Shown piece after piece: positions 10,740 through 21,255 of a stretch of DNA of 64,000 bases. Origin of the DNA: Albifimbria verrucaria. Its lineage: Eukaryota; Ascomycota; Sordariomycetes; Hypocreales; Stachybotryaceae. The notes below the pieces were generated by a model that was not told the DNA's origin, did not search any database, and worked only from the letters and a program-made list of their open reading frames with translations. A program made the translations under genes and the position numbers. The first letter of the stretch is position 1. Every line of letters starts with the position of its first letter. The stretch spans positions 4,092,001 through 4,156,000 of the forward strand of contig JAHREC010000011.1 in NCBI GenBank assembly GCA_020081605.1, in the 5' to 3' direction.

Positions 10740-13040
10740 TTAAGCCTTGGTCTCCTCCTCCTTCTTGGGCTCGGCGCCCTCGGCACCACCCTGAGCCTTG
10801 ACGTACTCGTCGTAGACGGTAAGAGCCTCGTCGACCTTGGCCTTGAGAGCAGCCTCGTCCTCAATGCTGTTTCGTTGTTAGTCATTGTCAAGTAAAATTT
10901 TCAAGAAAGGGATTCTTACAGGTTGATAAGCTCAGAGTTATCCATCTCCAGAAGCATACCGGTAATCTTGCCAGCAAGCTCGGAGTTGATGGCCTGGATC
11001 TTGGGGAAGATCATCTCACCAAGGATCTGCTTCTGCTGGGCAGGCTGGGCAGCAGCCAGCTGAGACTGGAGCACGCTGGAGCCAGCAGCCTCGCCACGAC
11101 CGGCCTGGTTGGGGAAGTTACCGTTGCGGCCGGCGTTGGCGTTGCCGCCACGGCCCATGCCGCCCTGCTGGCGGTTGTTGGGAGGGTAGCCAGGCATGCC
11201 AGCGCCCTGCATGTTAGGAGGCATACCGCCACGGCCGCCCTGAGGACCGCCACGGCCACCAGCCAGAGCAGCCTGCTGAACCTGCTGCATGGCAGCCATG
11301 AACTGAGGAGTGCCGGGCTGGCCGTACTGGGAGGGAACTGTCCGGGCATGCCGTACATGGGGGAACCTGCTGAGGAACACCGCCACGGCCACCCTGCTGA
11401 GGGTAACCAGGGAACTGGCCGGGACGACCGCCCTGGACACCGGGCATGCCCATGCCAGGCTGGGGAAGGGAATGCCACGGCCGCCCTGGGGATGAAGCCG
11501 GGCTGCTGGCCAGGGGCGTAGAAGACGGGGGCTGCATGTACTGCTGGGGCATACCGGCGGCGGCGGCGGCCTGCTGCATGCGCAGCTGGTTGCGAGCCTG
11601 GATGCTGGCCTCGAGCTGGTTCTTGCGAACATCCTTGCGCTGAGCAAGAGCAACGTAGAGAGGCTTACCGCCGACCATGCGCTGGTTCATCTCAGCGACA
11701 GCCTTGGTGGCGTCGTCAGGGTTGCTGAAGCAAACGAAACCGAAGCCCTTGCTCTTACCGAGCTTCTTGCCATCCTTCTTCTCGGACTTCTTCTCGGCAG
11801 ACTCCTCCTCGGAAGCGCTGTCCTTCTTGTTCTCCTTGTCCTTGGTCTCCTCCTTCTCCTCCTCTTCCTTCTTCTCCTTCTCCTTCTCGTCACCAGACTC
11901 AACAAGGCTGTCGCGCATCACCTTGGCAGAGGTGATAGGGCCGAACTCGGAGAACATCTGGCGGAGCTTCTCATCATCGATATCATCATCAAGGTTCTTG
12001 ATGTACAGGTTGACGCCCTGGTACTTGTTGGCCTTCTCCAGGCGGGCAGCCTCATAAGACTTGCGGAGCTCCTCCTCACGCTCGTGCTTCTTCTGGGCAC
12101 GGCCGACATAGATCTCCTGACCGTTGAAGTCCTTGCCGTTGAGCTCGTCAACAGCCTTGGAGGCGCTCTCATGAGTGGTGAAGTTGACAAAGCCGAAGCC
12201 ACGGCTCTTGCCCTCCTGGTCACGAGCCAGAGAAGAGGAGGTGACATCACCGTACTTCTCGAAGAGCTCACGGAACTGGTCGTCAGTGACCTCAGGGTTG
12301 ATGTTCTTGACGTAGACGTTGGTGAAGTTGGCCTTCATCTCCTCGAACTTGCTCTGGCGATCCTTCTTGGGGATGTGGTGGCCGACGTAGACCTTCTTCT
12401 CGTTGAGAAGCATGCCGTTGACGTGCTTGATGGCCTGCTGAGCGGCCTCATCAGTCTCGTAGTGAACAAAGCCATAGCCCTTGGAGTTGCCGTTCTCATC
12501 CTGAGCAACCTTGCAGCTCAGGATGTTGCCGAAAGCAGCAAAGGTGTCGTGGAGAGCCTTGTTGTCGATGGCGACATCAAGGTTCTTGATGAAGACGTTG
12601 CCCTGGCCAGTCTTGCGCAGAGCAGGGTCGCGCTGGGACCACATGATGCGGCAGGGGCGGCCCTTGATGAGGGTGTAGTTCAGGTCCTCAAGAGCCTTCT
12701 CACCATCAGCGGTGGAGTTGTAGTTGACGTAGGCGTAGCCGAGGGAGCGACGGGTGACGGCATCGCGGCAAACTCGGATAGAGGCAACAGCGCCGATCTG
12801 AGAGAAGAGCTCGAAGAGCATGGCCTCAGTGACGGAGGGGTCGAGCTCGCCAACGTAGAGGGAGGCGGAGTTCTGGGGGTGAGGAGCAGTGGTGCTGGGA
12901 GGAGCAGACTCGTCGGCAGCACCAGCGGCGACGTTGGTGTCAACGGTAGGGGCCTTGGCATCGCCGCTGCCGTTGAGGGAGGTGTTGTTCAAGTCGCTGG
13001 CGAGCTGGTCGACAGCGCCGGAAGCGGTGTTTGCGGCCAT
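10740..13040 (-). CDS. PAB1: Poly(A)-binding protein Pab1
   Basis: Binds mRNA poly(A) tails and links them to translation initiation, deadenylation and mRNP export. The start is [12 protein letters not shown] at 13040. Four RRM domains are visible in order: [60 protein letters not shown]; and [20 protein letters not shown] with [17 protein letters not shown]4 is split by a ~50-residue Glu/Lys-rich insert between its RNP2 and RNP1 strands. A Gly/Arg/Gln/Met-rich linker follows, then the C-terminal PABC (MLLE) domain ([20 protein letters not shown]). An intron at 10867-10919 (GTAAGA to ACAG) interrupts PABC. The stop is 10740-10742, after EEETKA. Frame breaks in the linker (about 11335-11530) all lie in G or C runs. 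A probable 5'-UTR intron lies at about 13069-13161. Confidence 0.97.
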
Positions 13041-13068
13041 TATGACGTTGGACTGGGGGCTTCTAGAA

Positions 13069-13161
13069 CTGCTGGGGGTTAGCACAATGAAACGAGTCGA
13101 GGAGAGGCCGAGCGTTGCGGGTGCGGTGTGGTGCAAGCGCCAACGTGGGGTAGCAACGTAC
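13069..13161 (-). other. Probable 5'-UTR intron of PAB1
   Basis: On the minus strand the leader contains GTACGT at 13161, GTGCTAAC shortly before a CCCAGCAG acceptor, and then 28 bases to the PAB1 start codon. This matches the donor, branch point and acceptor seen in coding introns of this window. Transcript data would settle it. Confidence 0.5.
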
Positions 13162-13894
13162 AGGAAGTTGGAGAAGCGGTGATGGGTCGCGTGGTGAGAA
13201 ACCGGCGACGCAAGAAGCTGCAAAGGAAATGAGGCAGCTGATGAAACAGTTGAACCGTGGAGCAGTCAACTGTAAGAGAGATGTCGGTTGTGGGAGGAAG
13301 TGATCAGTCGGCGGTGTCGCGCGGGAACTGAGGTTGGGAGGTGGTGATTGGTAGGAAGGCGGGTAGGATTTTATGGGTGGTTTTCAAATTTTTTTGTGAA
13401 TTTTCTGAGATTGCAAAAGTGAGCAAGGACAGAGATCAAGGTCGAAGACCGTACCCTGAACCGACTCGACTTATGGGATTGGGAAGTGTTTGTTGATAAA
13501 GGTAGGCTTTGAGTGAAGGAGGGAAGAGGAGAGGAGAAATTTCAACAGAGATTTTTTTTTGCTTTCATTCTCCGGCATAGACCTACCTGCTAAAATGATG
13601 CGGTGGAGCAACGGTCGTGGCTGCTTCTGGTCACGGCACCGTGGCTTTGTTGCGTGGCTTTGTTTCCCACAGGCCGTTCCGTACAGTGTTGGAGCGCTAC
13701 AGAGACATGCCAGTGACTCCTCATGCACAGTGCGGAGACGGTGGGTCGACTTCTCAGGGTTCCCAAGGTTCCCAACGCCAACTGAGGGGCACGTGCTTTT
13801 GGCCTGCTAGTGTTTTTTTTTCCTTCAGAGCTTGCTTCGCCCCTCCCCTCCCAATCAGCCATGGCCAGGGTACCAAAGGTCAGTCATCTCACCG

Positions 13895-13936
13895 TCACAC
13901 ACACACACACGCACACCACACCACACCACCACACAC
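13895..13936. repeat. CA-rich microsatellite
   Basis: A run of CA dinucleotides that passes into CACAC/CCACA variants, intergenic between PAB1 and HUL5. Confidence 0.8.
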
Positions 13937-14254
13937 TCGCAAAATACCCTGCATCGTCTTGAATCACGTCTGTGCCACTTGGCTCCACAATCGCCTTGAA
14001 CCGAACCACCCCTCAATCGCTTATCGGCTTATCGTTATCGCCGGACGCAGCTGGCCTGGCTGACCTCATCGCTTTCCGCCTATCCGCGTATGTCTAGCTG
14101 CCTCCATGACACCGAGCTGCGCTCTGAATGTTCTGGAACTTCCACTACTAAGCTGCATCGCTCGTGAACACTAGGCTCGGCTGGGTTCGCCAACAGCCAT
14201 GGTTCTCGCCTGATTCTATCCAACTTCCCAGATCAAGCACCCCTCACGACTGCC

Positions 14255-17200
14255 ATGTTCTCAACCTTCACTGGCAACTCGCGGCGGCCTAGGAACGTGA
14301 ACCTTAGCGGGCAAGCTGGTAACCCGTTTGCCAATACCTCGTGGAGCCCCTCCGTTGCTTCCAACGCAACCAAGACCGTCTCAGATGCACAGGTCGAGCG
14401 AGAAAAGAGACAGGCGGAAAGGCAGCGCCAGAAAGCTGCTGGCAAGATACAACGGACATGGAGGGGTCATCGTGTGAGAGAGGAGCTGGCTGATAACCGT
14501 CGAGCTACGTTCGACCACCTCTACCAGCCCACGGCCACGCTCGATCCGAGGCAGAGGCTGGTCACTGCCTTACCCTTGCTCTTATCATTTTGCAAGCCTC
14601 AACGATCCGATGACATACCTCGACTCTTCCTTTTTGTCAGTGACTTTGACAGCGCCAACTTTGCCAACGTTTGTGCCACCGTTCATCCCAGTCGACTGCG
14701 GCGATTAGTAGAACTTCTAGTAAAATCACTGGGTCGAATCGCCCTGCAGAGGTACGAGCTTTCTTCAGGGAGCGTTTGGGTGTCTTCATTGCAACATTCG
14801 CAAGTTAACATGGCCTTCCTTAGGGAGAATGACGAGTGGGATCCTCGGCTTCTGTTGCACCTAATCACTCAAATCGTCAAGCACGAACCATACACAATAT
14901 CCAGCTCCCTGGCTGCATACTTTACAGCCTTGACCTCGTTATGTTGCAGCAGGCTTGCCGGGAAAGGCCAACTTGAGCCTTTAATTCAGACCATCGCCGA
15001 GTCACTAGCGATAGTCCTAGACAAGGGTATGTCAAGTCGATGCGGGTTGTCTACCGCTCGAGAAGCATCACTAGTTGCTAACAATGGCATAGGTCAAACT
15101 GCCGCATACGAAGCCCTAGCCTTTCGTTTCCTCACGAGCAAAGACATCGATATCTTTGAGGCGAATATTTCTGTCTTCTCCCCGTATATCCGATCCGATG
15201 AGCTTGCTAGAGCTATTTCTAAGGGCTACACACCCTTGGCGCAAATATCTTCGTCGAAAGACGAACTGCTCTGGTTACTGGCCCACTTCATCGACCTAAG
15301 CCGGGGTCCGTTAAGCTCAACCCACGAGTTCTCACACCTGGACACCTTATACACGCAGCTATCTGCTCTTTCATCAGAAATCAACCTGCGTTTCCGCACG
15401 AGGTTGTTGGCAGAAGATGCAGGCGATACTTCCGAGGATGCATCTTTAGGCTCGTTCGAGCCCTATGTTAGCCGCCAGCTAATGTCACTTGTTGCTCCTG
15501 AGGGCATTTCCAAGTTGATCGGTGACTTCTCATCCAGTCTCAGAGGGTCTTCCAACCAGGAGTTCGGCGGCACAAGCCTCCTGGCTGGCTATAACTTGGC
15601 TCTTCTTCAAGCCTTCCCTAGCAATGCAGACGACACTCGCATGCGGCTATTCCTGGAACAAATCCCCACTAACGCTGGAGATATACCCTTGGTGATATTC
15701 TTATGGCGCATCATGCGGCAAACAACCGTGTTCTCGAAATTGAGAACGGAAGCCGAGCGCCCTGTCGATGTGTTGAGGCATTACCTCCAGGGCACACCTC
15801 ATTCCTCCAAGACAAGCGTCGAGGAACAGGAGTGGCGTGTCATCTTGCTTTTCCTCGATTTATTTATCTTCATCATGAGATTAAGCGATGATGAAGATTT
15901 CTTTAGCGGAATGCAGCCCGGTTTACTACAACAGAATCAGTCCACATCTCGCATTCGAGCCTGCAGTCTACCGCGAGCAGAGCTGGAACATTTAATGCTG
16001 TTTCTCAAAAACACAGGCTTCGCTCTGCATTACAACGCGCAGGAGATATCCCAAGAGCAAATTTCAAATGAATCGTCGACAAATGACCGGTTTGACTCTT
16101 ACATGGGATCGAGAGACTCCCAGCAGAAAAAACCTAGCGCGTCCATCACCCCGAACAAAGTGGCCAGCACGAAGTTAGACCTCGACAGTCTCCGGAACAT
16201 CATCACGACCGCTCTAAAGATGTTGTATGAGCGAAACTCAAGAAAGCAGTTTTTGCCATCGGAATCGTGGTTGATGACATACAAGCTGGAGCAAGAAGAC
16301 TTCATCAGCGCTGTCATTGCTGAAGAAGAAAGACAAATTCAGGAACAGGAGGCCGAAGATAGCGACGAAGAGGGAGAGAATGCACCCAGTGGTCCATTAG
16401 GCATGGACACGGGGTTTTACTCAACTATTGCCGGTCAGCGGTTATCGCGTCATGCTAGGTTAGAGCGGCTAAGAGCACAGCAAATTCGTGCTTTGAAGGA
16501 ACGACGACAAGCAGAACTCGGGCCTAAGCTTGAGATTCTCAAGCACATGCCTTTTGTCGTCCCATTTGAGACTCGGGTAATGATCTTTCGGCAGTTTGTA
16601 CATCTCGATCGCATGCGTCGAGAAGGTGACACTCCTTTCTTCAGGCATCCCTTCGCTCGGCACCATGCCCGCATTCGACGAGGAGAAATTTTCGAGGATG
16701 CCTACAAGCAATTCTATGAGCTTGGCGAAGGTCTCAAAGATCAGATCCAAATCACATTCGTGGATCAGTTCGATACCCCGAGGCTGGTATAGATGGTGGT
16801 GGAGTCACAAAGAGTTCCTCACCAGCATCACATCCGAGGCGTTCGGATCCCAAGATGGGAATGGCATGTTTTCATCAAACGAAAAAGGCTTGCTGTTCCC
16901 TAACCCCACAGCTGTGGATGTACTGCGAGAATCTATGCGGCGTCAAGGCCTGACTGAGGCTGACGAAGAATGGAGACTTGCCATGCACGAATTACTCAAG
17001 CGATATGAATTCCTTGGACGCATCGTCGGAAAGTGCTTGTATGAAGGCATTCTTGTGGATCTTGCATTCGCAGGCTTCTTCCTGCTGAAATGGCCGTCGC
17101 CAAGTGCTGGCGAAGAAAATCGGTACAAGGGAAGTGTCAACGATTTGAAAGACATGGATGAGGAGCTATACAACGGTATGCTCCGGCTCAAAAATTACCC

Positions 17201-17850
17201 TGGCGATGTATCCGAACTTGGTCTTGATTTCAGCATCACCGACCAAATATCGCCCCTGGGAGCCTATCAAAACGACAACCAAAAATCTGGTTCTTAATGG
17301 AGATCAGGTTCCAGTGACGAATGACAATCGGCTGCTCTATATCTCTTACGTTGCTCGTCATCGCCTCGTGGTTCAGCCCTCACTCCAGACGAATGCATTC
17401 CTCCACGGTCTTCGTGCCATTATCCGACCTACTTGGCTCTCCATGTTCAATCAGTCTGAGCTGCAGCGCTTGGTGGGAGGCGATTCCACTCCCATCGACA
17501 TCGAAGATCTGCGCCGCAACACAATTTACAGCGGCCTGTACGAGATTGGAGATGATAATGAAGAGCATCCAACCATTAAGTTATTCTGGAAGGTCTTGGG
17601 AGATTTCACAGACGCTCAGAGGCGAGACGTGCTCAAATACGTGAGCTCTACACCGAGAGCACCTCTCTTGGGTTTCTCGCAACTGCGACCGAAATTTAGC
17701 ATTCGAGACGGTGGCACTGATGAGGATCGTCTACCTAGTACGAGTACTTGCGTTAACCTCCTCAAGTTGCCACGGTATACAAAAGAATCCACATTAAGAG
17801 ATAAACTACTTTACGCCATCACCTCAGGTGCTGGTTTTGATCTCAGTTAG
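14255..17850 (+). CDS. HUL5: HUL5/UBE3C-type HECT E3 ubiquitin ligase
   Basis: HECT-domain ligase of the Hul5/UBE3C group, which extends ubiquitin chains on substrates at the proteasome. The N-terminus has the family's arrangement: a basic helix and IQ motif (KIQRTWRGHRVREEL) at about residues 60-80. A long helical middle region follows, with an acidic stretch (EQEAEDSDEEGE). The HECT domain starts near FVVPFETRVMIFRQFVHLDR. The catalytic Cys is in PSTSTCVNLLKLP, and the C-terminus is SGAGFDLS. An intron of 66 bp at 15027-15092 (GTATGT, GCTAAC, ATAG) has no in-frame stop, so it is easy to miss. Frame breaks near 16772 (one C lost) and 17252 (one C and one G lost) are repaired to TPEAGIDGGGV and ISPPGEPIKTTTKNLV. 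The mature length is ~1180 residues, usual for filamentous fungi. Confidence 0.95.
15027..15092 (+). other. Stop-free intron in HUL5 with length a multiple of three
   Basis: 66 bp, starting GTATGT and ending ATAG, with a GCTAAC branch-point match 19 bases before the end. Read through, it would add 22 residues (MSSRCGLST and onward); removing it joins LDK directly to GQTAAYEAL. Confidence 0.75.
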
Positions 17851-17993
17851 GTTTGCACAGGTGTAGGATTTGGAAAGGTTACAGCATAAATAGCGTATGA
17901 TTGTGGATATTTGCTCTTGGTGTAGACTTGGTCACAATATATTCCGTTGGGAAAAGCACAACTATGGTTTAGTAACTAAATTATGTGTTGCCA

Positions 17994-19662
17994 TCAATTT
18001 TGGAAACTTGTTTCCAGCACACTTGGCTTCCTTTTGCTGAGATCAAGGATCATCTGACCAAATAGGCCATTCGCCCACGCGAACCTATGCAGAAGTCAGC
18101 ATTGTTCCAGTCAAGCATGATATCACGTACCATGATCTAGTCCATTTGTTTTCGTCATGACTGTCAACCGTTTCATGTATCAAGCCTAGGCCAGTGGTCG
18201 ATCCGAGCAGCTGCTTCAGACCCTGGATCATCTCCTCGTCGTCGTCAGAAGTCAGGATCTGCATGATGACACCCATCGGCCATGCCTTTCCTGGCCCAAC
18301 GTGTGGTCCACCAGTGGCGTTCAGAACAGGACCGTAAGCGTAGTATGGATTTGAGGGGCTAAGAATGAATTTGCGCGTGTTCTGGTAAATGGTGCTGGAG
18401 GCTGGTTCGTATCCTAGATGGGGATACTGAGGAGAGAAGGGACATTGGCATCGTCCTACACGGTGTTGGTGGTTAGCTGCAAAGAAGGAAGAATGCTTGA
18501 ACATACCATGAGAATATGAGATCCAAACCCGTCAATTTCGTAGGCATAGACGTCTCCAACATCTTCTCGGTGTACTATAGCATATTTGTTGATCCCTCGA
18601 CAATACCTGCCGCGATATCTTCCATTTCAGCTGCAACAGTCTCATCAATCGTTTTCATAATTTCTGCAGAAGCCTTGATATATCGCGAGAACATCATGTT
18701 GGCAGGTATGAGATATTGGTAAATGCACGAGTCATCCGAAGGCCGGAAGAAGCTTCGAATGAGCCCAATACCACCCTTTACGGGATCTCCGTTGCCGTTG
18801 TTGGCCACTGTTTCGGTAGACCTTGTAGACTGCCGCTGCCACGTGTAAGGGGTTTGATTACTTGGCCATCCTCGGTGAAGGTACCTCCCATTAGGCCCTT
18901 GACGACTTCAATTATCTTCTTTGTGGTATCTGCCCAGGAAAATTTACCAAAGAACTCGGCATCCTTGGTTTCCTCGTAGTAGTCCCACGATAGTTGGAAG
19001 AAAGCAGCCAGGAGTCGAGCTCATATTTGCACTCCCACACCACATTTGGGTCATAAGGTGGAGTTACAGTATCTCCGTTCTGGCGAGCGGTCAAACTGCG
19101 TTTTGTGACGCCAATGTTTGCTTCTGGAGGTGGTTGGAAGGCGTTGCAGTATGGGTGCTGGCGGATATAGCGGCCTTGCAAATTGATGGCCCCACGGTAG
19201 AGACGAGCGATGTCACTAGAGTTGCGGAGGACAGGCTTATATGATTGGAGTTGGTTGGCGCTATCGCGTAGCCACATGGCATTGATGTCTCCGGTTATCA
19301 CAAATGAAAGCTGTTGGATGTCAGAGAAATTCTTGTTATAGGTCTTGGGGCCTTGCCTCTTCGTCCGGATTGTCCTCGGCTGTGCCTTGCCACAGAACTG
19401 TCGTATCCAAGGTGTTTGGCCACGCATTCTCAAAAAGTCTGAGAAGATCTGGATCTTTTATTACATTTTTATATCCTCTTCCAGAATATGCTCAACTTCT
19501 GGCACCGGATGAGTTCGACATTCCTCTTTGGGACGCTGGAAGGGAACTCGTGTACGCCAGAGGAATATGGAGGATGGCGCTCAGCAGCATACGAGACGTA
19601 ATCAGGGCAGTCAGATGGAATAGCTGCAACGCAAGCAGCCAGTAAAAGATTATTTTATCCAT
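17994..19662 (-). CDS. GH125 exo-alpha-1,6-mannosidase (Mug157-like), secretory
   Basis: Glycoside hydrolase family 125 member, removing non-reducing alpha-1,6-linked mannose. The start [15 protein letters not shown] is a signal peptide or signal anchor. Conserved blocks in order: [55 protein letters not shown], the family signature with acidic active-site residues; [85 protein letters not shown]. Introns: 19311-19356 (GC donor), 18456-18506 and 18085-18130. The stop is at 17994-17996. Losses of one base (near 19543, 19465, 19000, 18825 and 18595) break the frame. It is transcribed away from the GH92 gene across a 1.6-kb spacer. In fungi it probably trims N- or O-glycans or mannan, but the natural substrate is not shown by sequence. 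Confidence 0.93.
19311..19356 (-). other. GC-AG intron in the GH125 gene
   Basis: On the minus strand the donor is GAG|GCAAGG, the consensus for rare GC donors, followed by CTGAC and the acceptor CAACAG. It is 46 bp long. Removal joins EDNPDEE to [13 protein letters not shown] in frame; unspliced, a TAA appears within nine codons. No GT donor is available in the window needed. Confidence 0.6.
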
Positions 19663-20287
19663 GGAGATGGTGTCAGATGTTAGCTTAGAAGCATCTGGGT
19701 GAAAATGACTGTTGGCTAGGTTGTGGTGTTATTCGTCTCAGCTCTTCGGCAGTTTCAACCAGCTTGATACTGTATTGAACTGTTGCTCTAGGCATGAATT
19801 GTCGCCGTGAGCCTGAAAATGCTGCGGATGTACATAAAGCTTAAGCAGTAACAAAACTTCACGGACATGGCAATATATAGGTACTATTCTATATGTTCAA
19901 CAACATTACAATACAAGCGGGGTCGTTGTCTAATGACAGCATCGTGCTGCTACATGACCAAGAACGTAAGCATCTGGGTCAAAATCTGGTAGGTCGTGAA
20001 GCGATCGCCAACCATGAAATGACCAGATGACCGCTGTGGTATCATTGACTAAAGAAACGTTGCAACGCTGCAACGCAAGGGCCACAGCCCGGCACTCGCC
20101 TGCCTTGGATCTGAAGTTGACCGTTGTGTCTCGGCAACGCAAGGCATGACTGGCGGTTTTACGTCGATCACGAGGGGCACGACCAGGTTCTCCGCCAGAC
20201 ACCGCCCCTGTCGCTCATCTGTTATATTTGGGGAAATTGTCCGAAGGATAGCAGAAGATGGAGGAATACGAGTCCCCAATTGTTGTT

Positions 20288-20321
20288 TTTATTTATTTTA
20301 TTTATTATTATTATTATTATT
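20288..20321. repeat. ATT-rich microsatellite
   Basis: ATTT units passing into six or seven ATT units. Intergenic. Confidence 0.8.
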
Positions 20322-20489
20322 TGTATGCGGACGCTGTTTTAAAAAGGCTCGCTTGCATTGCTAAACAATAGACTCAATCTTTAGGGTATATGGGTGGTCG
20401 GGTATGCATTTCTTGCTCACGTATGAGTTACTGAGATGAATGGGTCCTCTACATTGTTGGGTATTTCCTTTGCTTCATCATTCTTGGGG

Positions 20490-20509
20490 TTTTTTTTTTT
20501 TTTTTTTTT
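20490..20509. repeat. T20 homopolymer
   Basis: Twenty consecutive T. Its true length is uncertain given the base losses elsewhere in the assembly. Confidence 0.9.
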
Positions 20510-20761
20510 CTACTTCCTTTTTCTCCGTTACTTAATAGTGCTTGACAGTATAGCATGATGATTGTAGTGATAAATGCCGCTATGGTCAAGCTGTCAACGT
20601 ATGCAGTAGGACGTAATGATAGTCAACGCATACTATAATAGCCCAAATATATTCTATGAATATTCCACCAATATATTGCCCCTGGCCCAAGTTTGGTAGC
20701 GAGGTCTAGAATCGCAACTCCAATACAACATTAAGGGAGCCTGCAGAGCATCACCTGCATA

Positions 20762-21044
20762 ATGACAAACCGAAAATCGCTATCTTTTGGGTAAGTCCCT
20801 TGAATGCAATAAGAAGCATGATATATATGCTTCATCTAACGTCACTGTTTCGATCTAAAGACTGCTAGGGATCCAGGGTAGCCCATATTGGATGAGGTTC
20901 TTGGCGACTTTTCGCCTCAACGAGAGCTTCATTCAGAACAGGGACGAATCGTACGTTGCTCCCATGCAATACGCCCAAACCATCGAAAATGGACTGCGCC
21001 AAGATATCCTCGAAGCTGCGACAATGCCACCTATACCATATTAG
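20762..21044 (+). CDS. Candidate small spliced gene, 70 residues, unknown function
   Basis: I do not recognise this product. Exon 1 (20762-20790) encodes MTNRKSLSF plus two bases. A canonical 70-bp intron (20791-20860: GTAAGT, CTAAC, AAAG) joins it in frame to exon 2, which reads GLLGIQGSPYWMRFLATFRL, then NESFIQNRDESYVAPMQYAQ, then TIENGLRQDILEAATMPPIPY and a stop. The composition is that of an ordinary globular protein and not of low-complexity shadow sequence. It lies 211 bases upstream of the GH92 start on the same strand, so it could also be part of the GH92 transcript leader, a truncated copy of a larger gene, or the front of a gene broken by sequencing error after residue 70. Evidence for a gene is the intron-exon fit only. 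Confidence 0.4.
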
Positions 21045-21255
21045 GGGCTTCGATAGGGGTCCAGATTGGGCGCCTCCGCACTCAGCTCAGCAATGACGGG
21101 GATGCCTGCAGATATAACAGGGTCCTCCTCCACCTGCAGGCATCGTGGCGCCCAGTACGTAACATGGCCATGGGTCTCGTGTGCTGCTGCTGCTTTTGCT
21201 TTGCCAGCTTTGCCAAAGACATGCGATAGCTTCGCTCACTCCGTGTGCCGTCGAC

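Larger units (their letters stand above)
13041..14254. promoter_or_regulatory. Divergent promoter region of PAB1 and HUL5
   Basis: 1.2 kb between two divergent starts. It holds the PAB1 leader, including an A-rich stretch on the PAB1 sense strand around 13375-13405 and another A run at 13552-13560, and a CA-rich microsatellite at 13895-13936. I see no gene here. Confidence 0.6.
19663..20761. promoter_or_regulatory. A/T-rich region upstream of the GH125 gene
   Basis: No gene seen. It has an ATT-rich repeat at 20288-20321 and a 20-base T run at 20490-20509. It probably carries promoter elements for the GH125 gene and, further right, for the small spliced ORF and the GH92 gene. The ORFs in this stretch are short and low-complexity. 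Confidence 0.55.

Noticed and set aside
12084..13082. 332-codon open frame antisense to PAB1
   Set aside because: It mirrors the codon bias of PAB1 (Leu/Val/Gly/Glu-rich, no family resemblance) and lies wholly within its coding exon.
14255..16792. HUL5 as two genes split at 16792
   Set aside because: The second part is the rest of the same HECT domain; one restored C joins them.
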